A stretch of 64,000 bases of DNA from Bacillus sp. P14.5. Its GTDB lineage: Bacteria; Bacillota; Bacilli; Bacillales; Bacillaceae_B. Location of the stretch: positions 1 to 64,000 of the forward strand of contig NZ_NIJF01000104.1 of assembly GCF_003316765.1 (NCBI RefSeq), in the 5' to 3' direction. The notes beneath the pieces are model-generated. The model was not told the origin of the DNA. It made no database searches and saw nothing but the letters and a program-made list of their open reading frames with translations. Made by a program: the position numbers and the translations under genes. Position 1 is the stretch's first letter; the number at the start of each line of letters is the position of its first letter. Shown here in pieces: positions 7,853-16,306 of this stretch.

Positions 7853-8638
7853 TCAAGAGGTGGCACTTGAATATCTCCTGATGCCCATCTTCCATAGAAA
7901 ATTTGTGAATAGTAAAATACCCAGAGTCAGAATGATAAGCCCGGTGAACGGCATGATCGATAATCCATTGTATAAAACATAAGTGGGAACGGATGCGACT
8001 ACACCTACTGGCACTAATGTATAAAGGATCCATTTGATGAAGGGAGGATACATATCAACAGGATATTTTCCCATCGTCCAAATGCTCGTGAAAAGAACAA
8101 ATCCTCCTCCAGTTCTCCCCAGCCAAAAGCCCAGCGTGCCAATCCACATGCGGAAAGAGTAACTGAGTACCAATGAACACCCCATCAGGGTAAAAAACTG
8201 GACGATTTGAATGGCTGTAAATTGAATAAAGTTGAATAAGATAGATCCGCAGATGATGGTTAAACCCAGCAAAATATCATTTACCGCCCAAACGTTACAG
8301 CTCCCAAAACTTGATAAAAATTGTGTGTTTTCCGGCATGAGAATGGTTTCATCCAGGTTCCCGTCTACAATTTTATCCGGTAGTATCTGGACGTTTTCCA
8401 TGACAAAGAATCCTAGGATTCCGGCGACAAGCTGATAAACGCCTAACAACGTTACGATTTCAGAAAAGGTCCAGCCGGCGAGAGAGTCGGTATGGTTAAA
8501 CACAATACTAAGTCCAAGGAGGCCGCTTCCAAAGTAAAAAAGGGTGGAAACAGCTTGCGTGACAAAATTGATTCGATAAGGGAGCTGAGTCATTAAAGAT
8601 GTCTTGAAAAACAATAGTATTAATGCGATTTTTTTCAT
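7853..8638 (-). CDS. ABC-2 type exporter permease, subunit 2
   Basis: A 261-aa membrane protein with about six hydrophobic helices, like the DUF990-type ABC-2 permeases (COG3694). It is the third gene of a minus-strand operon of one ATPase and two permeases. It starts 2 bases after the preceding gene, with a GGAGGG site before the ATG. The substrate cannot be told from sequence; relatives are grouped with daunorubicin-type exporters. Its stop codon lies within the right end of the tnpB element, so the last residues could be insertion-derived. Confidence 0.85.
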   Translation of the reverse strand: MKKIALILLFFKTSLMTQLPYRINFVTQAVSTLFYFGSGLLGLSIVFNHTDSLAGWTFSEIVTLLGVYQLVAGILGFFVMENVQILPDKIVDGNLDETILMPENTQFLSSFGSCNVWAVNDILLGLTIICGSILFNFIQFTAIQIVQFFTLMGCSLVLSYSFRMWIGTLGFWLGRTGGGFVLFTSIWTMGKYPVDMYPPFIKWILYTLVPVGVVASVPTYVLYNGLSIMPFTGLIILTLGILLFTNFLWKMGIRRYSSATS

Positions 8639-8640
8639 GA

Positions 8641-9453
8641 TTACCCTCCGAGCGCAGAATATCTTTTAATTCCGTTTTTATAGACCCACGTACATAACAG
8701 TAAAAGGATGAACATCCATCCATATTGAAGTAATAAACCATGACTTAAGGAAACACCTTTAATTCCTATTAATGTTTCGGCAGGAAACCCTAACATCCCG
8801 TAAAACGGAAGGTAGTAAGCAATTTCCCCGAAAACACCGTTAATCAGGAATAGTGGAGCGACCTCGCCCCCGATTAAGAAAATCACCACTTCACCCGCAT
8901 TCACAAGGGAATGAGTCTTTTCTGTCCAGAAAGCAGTTAATGTCAGCAGGTACAGCCATAAGAACCGAAGAATCGAAGCATTGATAACCGTTAAGATAAA
9001 CAACATTATATTTGATAGAGAAGGCAGACTTGTTGGGGAGAAGCTTATCCAAAGCAGAATGATCAATGGAATCGAAACGGTATAGGAGACTATCTTGACG
9101 GCTAGATTCTCCCCTATTACGGAATACAAAAGATGGTGCGGTTTTAATAAGAGACTTGTGATTTCCCCGCTGTAAATATTCATCCCGAGCATGTGATGCT
9201 CATAAGACACCGTCAGCTGGCGAACCATAATAATGGCTAAATAATAGATTAAAAATTCAGCGGAACTCCAGTCATTCACTGTCTGTTCTTGGGCAGTAAC
9301 AGCTTGCCACACGAGTAAAGATACCAGAGGAGTGATAAGTTGCGAAAAGACCAATAGATACATGAAGGACCTCCAGCTGAAAACATCCATTGTTTTCCAA
9401 ACTGCGTATCCTTTTATCAATCGAAGTGAATTCAGTACCCCGCTGCTATTCAT
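8641..9453 (-). CDS. ABC-2 type exporter permease, subunit 1
   Basis: A 270-aa permease (COG4587-like) with six predicted membrane helices, the first around residues 25-50. I set the start at ATG 9453, four bases after the ATPase stop, because GGAGGTGG lies 9 bases before it inside the end of the ATPase gene. A longer frame to 9615 would overlap the ATPase gene and has no site. It should pair with the next permease as a heterodimeric channel. Confidence 0.85.
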   Translation of the reverse strand: MNSSGVLNSLRLIKGYAVWKTMDVFSWRSFMYLLVFSQLITPLVSLLVWQAVTAQEQTVNDWSSAEFLIYYLAIIMVRQLTVSYEHHMLGMNIYSGEITSLLLKPHHLLYSVIGENLAVKIVSYTVSIPLIILLWISFSPTSLPSLSNIMLFILTVINASILRFLWLYLLTLTAFWTEKTHSLVNAGEVVIFLIGGEVAPLFLINGVFGEIAYYLPFYGMLGFPAETLIGIKGVSLSHGLLLQYGWMFILLLLCTWVYKNGIKRYSALGG

Positions 9454-9457
9454 GAGT

Positions 9458-10435
9458 TTATACCACCTCCGATTTGTATAGTTGTTCAATCGTACTATCG
9501 AAGGATGGATTTTCAACGGTAAGGTCAAGGATGGAATGGTCGGAGAGCAATCTGGCTGTAATGGCAGGGACTCTCTCGCTGGGAACTCGTAAAGTGATCT
9601 TTCCATCGATTTCATTATCTAAGACACCATATAAATCCCAGGCAATCTCAGTGGAAACTTGCTCAGGAGTGAAGATGATAAGTTTGTAAGGGGTAAGACT
9701 TTCTATGAGATGGTTCATATTCCCATCAAATAACAATTTTCCCTCATCAATTACCATGATTTTTCCGCAAAGTTGTGTGACATCTTCCATGTAATGAGAG
9801 GTCAACATAATCGTGGCATTGGTTTCCCGGTTGTATTCTTTTAAAAAATGACGGATACGATTTTGTGCATTACTATCCAATCCAATTGTCGGCTCATCAA
9901 GGAATAAGACTTCCGGGTTGTAAACTAATGAACAGGCGAGTCCGCATCTCATCCGTTCCCCAAGAGACAGCGTTCGAAGAGGCTTCTTATAGTAAGGCTC
10001 AATTCCCAGCCAACTCACAATTTGATTGGAATTCTTCCTGAATTCACTGTAGTCCATATCATAAATGATGCGCTGCATTTCCAAAGCATCCAGGGCTGTA
10101 AGGTCTGCTGGAGAAAATAATGGTTTGCTGCCTCTTATTAAGGCGATCTTTTTTAAATAATCAGGCTGTCTCTTGTAAGGGGTATACCCTGACACCGAAA
10201 TCGTTCCCGAACTTGGATGCAGAATGCCGCTCAGCATTTTTAAAGTCGTACTTTTGCCAGCTCCGTTCGATCCTATAAATCCGGTCATTTCTCCTTTAGC
10301 AATTTCAAAGGAAATAGTTTTTACTGCTGAAATCTCTTTTTTCTGCCGTTTTAAAAAGCTGGACATCGCCCCCTTAAGTCCTGATTCTCTGACTGGAACG
10401 ACATAATTCTTTTTCGCATTATCCACATAAATCAT
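9458..10435 (-). CDS. ABC exporter ATP-binding protein (COG4586 type)
   Basis: A 325-aa ATPase with Walker A (GSNGAGKST), signature LSLGERMRCG, Walker B (VLFLDEPTIGLD) and a switch histidine (LTSHYMED). The N-terminus and the long C-terminal part beyond about residue 235 are typical of the COG4586 group, which always comes with two ABC-2 permeases, as here. GGAGGG before the ATG supports the start. It powers export by the two following permeases. The divergent MerR-type gene is the likely regulator. Confidence 0.92.
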   Translation of the reverse strand: MIYVDNAKKNYVVPVRESGLKGAMSSFLKRQKKEISAVKTISFEIAKGEMTGFIGSNGAGKSTTLKMLSGILHPSSGTISVSGYTPYKRQPDYLKKIALIRGSKPLFSPADLTALDALEMQRIIYDMDYSEFRKNSNQIVSWLGIEPYYKKPLRTLSLGERMRCGLACSLVYNPEVLFLDEPTIGLDSNAQNRIRHFLKEYNRETNATIMLTSHYMEDVTQLCGKIMVIDEGKLLFDGNMNHLIESLTPYKLIIFTPEQVSTEIAWDLYGVLDNEIDGKITLRVPSERVPAITARLLSDHSILDLTVENPSFDSTIEQLYKSEVV

Positions 10436-10624
10436 GGAATCCCTCCTAAAAATGTTTTTCTGACTATTCCAATTTATAACTTATATTTTTATGATAGCAC
10501 TCTAACGCAAGGTTCAAGGGTTCACTGCTTTTGGCCTATTCAAATCAAGATTTTATAGTTAGAATATTTAAAAAGGGTGGAACCAGACTTCAATGTCTAA
10601 AATTAATGTTAGGGGTTTTTGGGA
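10436..10624. promoter_or_regulatory. Divergent control region of ABC operon and MerR gene
   Basis: The leftward promoter may be TTGAAC (10517-10512) and TATCAT (10496-10491) with a spacer of only 15 bases. The words AACCCTTGAAC and CTTGCGTTAGAG lie in and before it. An off-length spacer suggests a promoter that needs help from an activator such as the divergent MerR-type protein, although classical MerR promoters have long rather than short spacers. The rightward start has AGGGG 9 bases before ATG 10625. Confidence 0.35.
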
Positions 10625-11362
10625 ATGAATTTCTATCGAGGAATTGATATTACACGGCCGTTTAAACTAAGCCCGGATTTATTGCGTAAATATGAATCGC
10701 TGGGGTTAATTCCACATGCAAGCCGTGGAAAAAACAACTACCGCCTGTACACTGAGACACATAAACGTTTTTTCGAAGCTTCAAGAAAAATGTTAATGGG
10801 ATTTGCTTGGTTAGAAGTTGCGAAGATGATGAATGGTTTGGTCAAAGGAGATTATGAGGGGGCAGCAGTGTCAGCAATTGAATTCCAAGCGGTTCTTGTA
10901 GAAAACTATAAAGAGAGTCAAAAAGTGATTTCTCGAATACGTGAAACCCTCGATAACCAGCAAGGAAGTGATCAATCCTACATAAAACGCATAGAACGTC
11001 CCATTACGATCAGTGAAGTATCTTCTATCATAAACATACCGGTATCAACACTCAGAGTATGGGAAGATAAACAGTTATTCAGTCCGATCAGAGGGGACAA
11101 TAATTACCGGTACTTCAATCAAAAACTTGTAAATCTTCTTTTTATCATTAAACTTCTCCGTCTATCAGGACTGGGATTTGAAAGATGTCAGGAGATTTTG
11201 AAAGAGATAGAAAAAAAGAATTATAAGGAAACCATCACTGTTCTTGAAAATAGGGCGGCTGAATTGAAAAGGGAAATAAACAGCGGGCTTAAAGCATTAG
11301 GCTATCTCAATGATCTCGTCCTTTTCCTTGAGGAAACTGAGTACCAGAATGAAAGCCATTAG
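10625..11362 (+). CDS. Regulator with two MerR-type DNA-binding domains
   Basis: A 245-aa protein with two winged-helix MerR domains. The first, about residues 8-65, has LSPDLLRKYESLGLI and the wing NNYRLY. The second, about residues 125-190, has ITISEVSSIINI, STLRVWEDKQLF and the wing NNYRYF. A coiled-coil-like C-terminus follows. Tandem MerR domains in one chain suggest binding to a long site or binding as a monomer. The gene is transcribed away from an ABC exporter operon and probably controls it. I prefer ATG 10625 over TTG 10619 because of Shine-Dalgarno spacing. No drug-binding domain is visible. Confidence 0.8.
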   Translation: MNFYRGIDITRPFKLSPDLLRKYESLGLIPHASRGKNNYRLYTETHKRFFEASRKMLMGFAWLEVAKMMNGLVKGDYEGAAVSAIEFQAVLVENYKESQKVISRIRETLDNQQGSDQSYIKRIERPITISEVSSIINIPVSTLRVWEDKQLFSPIRGDNNYRYFNQKLVNLLFIIKLLRLSGLGFERCQEILKEIEKKNYKETITVLENRAAELKREINSGLKALGYLNDLVLFLEETEYQNESH

Positions 11363-12200
11363 AATTTAAAAATGAAAGAGATGGAAGATTATTTTGCGTC
11401 AGAATTTTTCGATATATTTTTAGTGAACACTAGATAGATAATAGAGCTAATATAACGCTCTTTTCGCAAAAATTGTGGCTTTGAGAAGTAATGGATTTCC
11501 GCTCCAATCCTTTTACGTAAAGGGGAATGAAGGTGAAATCGAATTCTAAACCAATATTTCTATAGAGAAAAGCCTTTAAGTTAGTAACGGAATCTGTTTT
11601 CTAGTGCAAAACAAAAATCACACATTAAAAGGCGTGCCAAATCACATCGATTTTGACACCTCTCTTTTATTCACTTTATGGTATTTTTTTCCGATGAATC
11701 AGTTCAATTGGTAATACAAAAATGCACGCTAAACAACAAATGACAAACTTTTTGTTCTACAAAATTTGTGGGACCATTTCCTATACACTTTTATTAATAA
11801 TGTTAATGTAAATGAGATGCGGTTAACTATAAAGAAGCTAGCAATGATTTGATTGGAACGGAAGGTGCGTGATCTCTTGCGGGACTAGCGTGACAGGTGA
11901 GACCCCACAGGCGAAAGCCGAGGAGGCTCACCGCACGCCCCGCGGAGTCACGCACCTGGAGTGGAAATCATTTCACCTTCCTTTGAATCAGCCACAGACC
12001 GTTTTTAAACATGTTACCATTGTTTTTTGGCTGTAAACTAGCCAACCATTTCGGCTGCTAATTAGAAGTTTGTATTTCAAATTAATTGATGCTCTTTCGG
12101 AAATATCTCAATTTCTCCCCGAATACTCTTTTCTTCTTGCATACCAAAAATATTTCCTGTGGTTCATATAAAGTAGCAGCAAAATTTATGAAATGAGGCC
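11363..12200. other. Long intergenic region with one dispersed repeat
   Basis: About 840 bases contain no believable gene. Apart from the GC-rich hairpin repeat at 11845-11985 the sequence is AT-rich with no clear terminator or promoter. The stretch could hold a decayed gene that I cannot recognise. Confidence 0.6.
11845..11985. repeat. Bacillaceae-type GC-rich dispersed hairpin repeat
   Basis: A ~140-bp element much richer in G+C than its surroundings. GGTGCGTGA near the left pairs with TCACGCACC near the right, and the match extends outward (ATGATTT with AAATCAT). The middle holds CAGGTGAGACCCCACAGG and GAGGAGGCTCACCGCACG. Elements of this form are, from memory, widespread between genes in Bacillaceae. 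A weaker relative lies at about 50901-50985. Confidence 0.7.
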
Positions 12201-12235
12201 AAAAAAAAAGCGAATTCACTCAGAATTCGCTTTTT
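12201..12235 (-). terminator. Terminator overlapping the kinase stop codon
   Basis: On the minus strand GCGAATTC and GAATTCGC form a stem with a 5-base loop, followed by nine T. The left arm encodes the last residues of the kinase and the stop lies in the loop, so coding sequence and terminator share bases. Confidence 0.9.
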
Positions 12236-13490
12236 CGCCGTCCTCATGTAAGGGAAGGGAGATCCGGACTGTTGTCCCTTTTGCAAACTGGCTTTCGTAT
12301 TCAATTCTGCCGTGCATTTCACGGATGATTTTGTTTGTGACCATACTGCCAAGACCGGTCCCTTTAGATTTTGTTGTATAAAAAGGCAGGCCGATTTTGC
12401 TAAGTTCCTCCTGAGTCATGCCAATTCCATCGTCGGAAATGAGTATATCAATGGTATCGGATGTCATGCCGGAACGGATATCTATCGTTACTGTGCCCCG
12501 TTCATTTTCAGTAGATTCGATTCCGTTTTTGATGACATTCATTACGGCCTGCTTTAAATGATGCTCATCGCCAAGGATAAAGTATTCTTTTTCCATCTCA
12601 AATAAAATAGAAGTATTAGAGTAGGCGGCAAAAGGTCTGAGCAGGTCCACGCTTGTCTGGATGGCTCTAGTCAGGTTGATGGCTGACAAGTGGAATTTTT
12701 CCGGCTTGGTAATGTTCAGATAGTCAGTGATGATTTTGTTAGTCCGGTCCAGCTCATCAAGTATAAGCGGAGAAAACCTCTTGAATTGTTCATCTTTAGT
12801 ATCTTCGCTTAGGTGCTGGATGAACCCTCTGACAGTGGAGAGCGGATTTCTGATTTCGTGTGCTATGGAAGCAGCCATCTGCCCGACCATGTTCAGTTTA
12901 TCAAGATAGACCATTTCCTCAATCTGTGCATTCGTTTTGATCAGTCTCTCAATGATCATGACCAGGGAGAGGAAAGTAAAGTAGAATGTGCTGAAGTAAA
13001 TGATATAAAAAGGAAGCTCCAGCATAGTGATAGTAAAGTGAATAATAATAATATAAAGTGCAGAATAAACAGATAGTATCAAGGCGCTGACCAACAATTT
13101 ATGCTGCGACCTTAAGAGCATTTTTTGAAATGCCAGCGCGACGATGAAAGCGATAATTGAAACAGCCAGCCCGATGACGACAAAGGGTCCTCCGATAAGA
13201 TACCGTGTAAAGCACACGACCACAAGGACCATACTGCCCGAGAGCAGCCCTCCATAGATTGTCGTAATCATGATGGCGATCATCCGTAAATCAAAGTGGG
13301 TGGCCCCTAGGGTTTCAATTGGGTAGAACATACAAAACAAGGCACCCAAAGAACCGATGAAACCATATGAGATTTTCTGTTTCAGCTGCAGCTGCTGCAG
13401 TGGCTGAAAGGGAAAGAAGATATTTGCATTGAAGGTAAATGAAAATAGGATTGTTATGTTGACCAATAAAGTCTTAATTAGAATAATCAA
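12216..13490 (-). CDS. KinB-like sporulation sensor histidine kinase
   Basis: A 424-aa kinase with six or so membrane helices in its first 185 residues (5TMR-LYT-like, as in KinB), then HisKA and HATPase_c. The phosphoacceptor is H211 in SIAHEIRNPLSTVRGF, the form found in kinases that phosphorylate Spo0F. N box (NVIKNGIEST), DDGIGM and GTGLGSMV are intact. The start is TTG at 13490 with GGAGG 8 bases upstream. No response regulator is adjacent, so it probably feeds the sporulation phosphorelay. With its six-helix sensor it should sense a membrane-related signal. The kapB partner of B. subtilis kinB is not seen here. Confidence 0.85.
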   Translation of the reverse strand: MIILIKTLLVNITILFSFTFNANIFFPFQPLQQLQLKQKISYGFIGSLGALFCMFYPIETLGATHFDLRMIAIMITTIYGGLLSGSMVLVVVCFTRYLIGGPFVVIGLAVSIIAFIVALAFQKMLLRSQHKLLVSALILSVYSALYIIIIHFTITMLELPFYIIYFSTFYFTFLSLVMIIERLIKTNAQIEEMVYLDKLNMVGQMAASIAHEIRNPLSTVRGFIQHLSEDTKDEQFKRFSPLILDELDRTNKIITDYLNITKPEKFHLSAINLTRAIQTSVDLLRPFAAYSNTSILFEMEKEYFILGDEHHLKQAVMNVIKNGIESTENERGTVTIDIRSGMTSDTIDILISDDGIGMTQEELSKIGLPFYTTKSKGTGLGSMVTNKIIREMHGRIEYESQFAKGTTVRISLPLHEDGEKANSE

Positions 13491-13653
13491 GTACTATCCT
13501 CCACCTATAGAGATCCTTGCAGTTTGCTAAGCAAGCAGCAGCCGATAATGGGCGGCGGCCGCTTGAATCTATACTTGTTTGTTGTTTAGCATATCAATCA
13601 TTGAGGATTTGAACAATCATTTTTGTTTGCACTAGTACAAGATGAACAAATGC

Positions 13654-13688
13654 AAAAACGCCCAGGCTGATCAGCCCCGGGCGTTTCC
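13654..13688 (-). terminator. Terminator after the 118-aa gene
   Basis: AAACGCCC and GGGCGTTT form the stem around the inner palindrome GGCTGATCAGCC; a run of T follows on the minus strand. Confidence 0.85.
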
Positions 13689-14045
13689 TTATTTCAAATT
13701 TTCGATATCATCCCGCACATGCGGTTTGTGCTCATCAAGCACCCCGATTTTCTCGATATGCCGTTTTGTCTCAGTGTCGCCCAATTGATAGATCCTTGCA
13801 TAAACTTGCTGCAGGGACTTATCATAATTGGCGTCTTGGGGATCATCATGATATTGCTTGAATGGGATGTGGGAACGGAAGAAGGTAGAAACATCATCAT
13901 CGTAGTTGTCATCGAAGAATCTCTTTAAATCTTCCCTTTCTTCTGGTGTAGCCAGAATATGCAGGCCGGCACTTTCTTCAAAGGAAGGCTCCTCCAGGAT
14001 ATCCCCGCTTCTCATATCCACGTAATAAGATCTTTTAGCTTCCAT
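13689..14045 (-). CDS. Conserved hypothetical protein, 118 aa
   Basis: A soluble, acidic protein with no signal peptide or membrane helix. I set the start at ATG 14045 because GGAGG lies 8 bases upstream; an in-frame TTG at 14093 has none. The sequence contains YYVDMRSGDILEEP near the start and an aromatic, acidic middle (FFDDNYDDD, FRSHIPFKQYHDD). I do not recognise the family. It looks like a Bacillaceae-restricted single gene with its own terminator. Confidence 0.7.
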   Translation of the reverse strand: MEAKRSYYVDMRSGDILEEPSFEESAGLHILATPEEREDLKRFFDDNYDDDVSTFFRSHIPFKQYHDDPQDANYDKSLQQVYARIYQLGDTETKRHIEKIGVLDEHKPHVRDDIENLK

Positions 14046-14191
14046 TTTTTTTGCCTCCTCGAATTCATCTATTTTTGTATCTATTTCAAGCACTTTTTAG
14101 GGAAGGTAACCCAAATAGATTACTTATTATGTATAAATACCTCTTTTGCCTTAGGATTAAACAGAATCACCTGAACAACCCCCTCAGTCAA

Positions 14192-14227
14192 TAAAAATAA
14201 GAGTCCGCTCACAGGAGCGGGCTCTTG
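14192..14227 (-). terminator. Terminator after the beta-helix gene
   Basis: On the minus strand AAGAGCCCGCTC and GAGCGGACTCTT form the stem, followed by an AT-rich, T-rich tail. Confidence 0.85.
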
Positions 14228-14246
14228 TTTTTTTTGCCTGTTGAGA

Positions 14247-15652
14247 TTAAATATCTCCTTCAAATCTGCTCAATTCACTGTTTACAAGTCTGTGAGGGTC
14301 AACCAGCTGTCCATTGGCGTTCAGTCCCCATACAGAAATGAGGACCCTGTCATCTGATGGCAGGAACCTGAATTCAAATTCGTCGAAATTCGCGAAATAC
14401 GTTCTTGAGACTTTTGAACCCGGGGAACTTTCTGCAGCAAGGTTAATCTGCTCTAAAACATATAGATTTTGGGTATTGGTCAGATAATAACCTTGTATTT
14501 GGACTGACACCGCAGTATCATTAGGATTTTCAATTACCACATACAGCTGTCTTGTCGGACGTGCCGATGGCGGACGGTTGGCGATTGGCCCTGTTGTGAC
14601 AAAAGGTTGTCCGGGCGGCACCTGCAAGAATGGGGTAAAATCAACGGGTCCTACAATGTCCACTCCGGGAGTTGGCCCTGCAGCTGAACCCCAGAAGTTG
14701 TTCTCGGCATCTACTGCAACAGCAGAATTATTAACCATTGCTGTCCCATTTGCGATAAACGTGTTGTACCTGATTTGGGGAGGGACTACAACGGGACTTG
14801 CGATGGAGATTCCAACTGAATTCCCAATAATTCTGTTCCTTTCAACTGTTTGAGCTGCAGGGCTTGCCAGTCTCATTCCAAATTCTGCAGCGCCTCTGAC
14901 AGTATTCTCTGATATCTCGACCGGTCCTGTTACAGTCGAAAAGGTTCTGATACCGCGCTTAACTTAGCAGCTTGTTCATCAGGTGCTTCCACCCTGTTTC
15001 CGCGAACAAAGAAATCTTTTGTGTCACCGCCTACAGTAATTGCTTCGCTGACTGGTCCAGGTGTACGGATATCGTATACCCGGTTGTCCTCAATGGTTAC
15101 ATTTTCAGCGAGATTTAAAGCATCATTTCCATATACAAAAATTCCGATGGCCCAACCTGCAGGATCTATATGCCCAATATCAAAAATGCGGTTTCCTGAA
15201 AGTCTCAAATTATTTACCGGCCCTGCGTTGATGCCAAAGGAGCCAAAGTCCACATTCATCCGCTCGGGACTTCCAATTTCAGTGATGATATTTTCTCTTA
15301 CTGTAATGTTGGAAAAAGGGAAGTCTCCTGTTACGCTGGTGACAATTCCTGAGGCATCTGCACTGCCTATGAAATCGGGGTTTTTTATCGTGAAACCTTC
15401 CAGGGTCACATCACTGGATGCGATATCCACTGCATAATATCTTTCTTCTGCACTGGCTCCATTTAAAATTGTTACTTCAGGACCTTCACTGGACCGGACT
15501 GTCAACGGCTTATCAATTCTGATAAGTGACGGCCCTTGGACCTGAATGGGTTCGGTGTAAGTTCCAGGATTGACTAAGATTGTATCATTTGCATTGGCCT
15601 CGTCTATTGCAGCCTGGATGGAATCTCCAGGGTTTACTTCAATAACAGCCAT
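14247..15652 (-). pseudogene. Right-handed beta-helix protein gene with one frameshift
   Basis: Two frames, 15652-14930 and about 14970-14247, together encode one protein of about 467 aa. The N-terminal two thirds is a NosD/DUF1565-like parallel beta-helix. It begins MAVIEVNPGDSIQAAIDEA and continues with repeated turns such as NITVRENIITEIG and NVTIEDNRVYDI. The C-terminal 110 residues form a separate beta-rich domain (LYVVIENPNDTAVSVQI). The frame is lost near 14967 where one A seems missing in TTAAGCGC; adding it restores the helix turns across the break. No signal peptide is present, so a spore surface or cytosolic location is possible. GAAGGAG precedes the ATG. The shift could be an assembly error. 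Confidence 0.85.
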
Positions 15653-15823
15653 GATTAATCACACTCCTTCAATTTCAATATATGAAAATAGATAAAGGCT
15701 GCTTGGACTTTTGCTAGATTTCCCTTATCCTTTCTCTTATAAATGGAGGATTTACCATTAATCTCAGGTTTCCTGTAAAATGATAGTGAAAGTAAAAGAA
15801 GGCTATTACGGGGTGATTATTGA

Positions 15824-16306
15824 TTGGGATACATAGAAGAAATCAGGGCCTTGGTTGGCAAGGTACCGTTGATCTTAACTGGTTCAGTGGTGGTTATTTC
15901 AGATGAGGAAGGAAGGATATTGCTTCAGCAAAGAAGGCATCCGGAAGGCGCATGGGGGCTGCCGGGAGGACTAATGGAGCTGGGCGAATCCACAGAAGAA
16001 ACTGCCCGCCGTGAAGTCTTGGAAGAAACAGGGCTGGAGGTTGGAAATCTCGAACTGATAAATGTGTACTCCGGAAAAAAATATTTTATAGTAGCAGCAA
16101 ACGGCGACCAGTTCTATTCTGTGACCGCTGCTTACAATACTGCTGATGTTAGCGGGGACCTCAAGGTGGACGAGGCAGAATCGATTCAGTGTAAATATTT
16201 TCATAGTGATGAGTTCCCCGATTATATCGTAAAGAGCCATCGTGAAGTACTCGACGAATTTTTGCAGAAAAGAAATTCTCGATGCAGCTCGGAGACTAAT
16301 ATATGA
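15824..16306 (+). CDS. NUDIX hydrolase
   Basis: A 160-aa NUDIX protein. The box GLMELGESTEETARREVLEE followed by TGL matches G-x5-E-x7-RE-x2-EE-x-G-hydrophobic, so the Mg2+ site is complete. Such enzymes hydrolyse nucleoside diphosphates linked to another group; the substrate is not evident. The start is TTG at 15824 with GGGGTGA about 8 bases upstream. Its stop overlaps the ATG of the glycerate kinase gene by four bases (ATGA), so the two form an operon. Confidence 0.9.
   Translation: MGYIEEIRALVGKVPLILTGSVVVISDEEGRILLQQRRHPEGAWGLPGGLMELGESTEETARREVLEETGLEVGNLELINVYSGKKYFIVAANGDQFYSVTAAYNTADVSGDLKVDEAESIQCKYFHSDEFPDYIVKSHREVLDEFLQKRNSRCSSETNI

Larger units (their letters stand above)
6440..7857 (+). 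mobile_element. IS200/IS605-like element carrying only tnpB
   Basis: The element contains the tnpB remnant and no Y1 transposase gene. The right end is probably near 7857: a structured GC-rich stretch (about 7807-7850) ends in GTTCAA, a common right end of tnpB elements. This end overlaps the stop codon of the facing ABC permease gene, so insertion may have redefined the last residues of that protein. The left end is uncertain, probably between the ppaC terminator and 6480. Confidence 0.6.
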
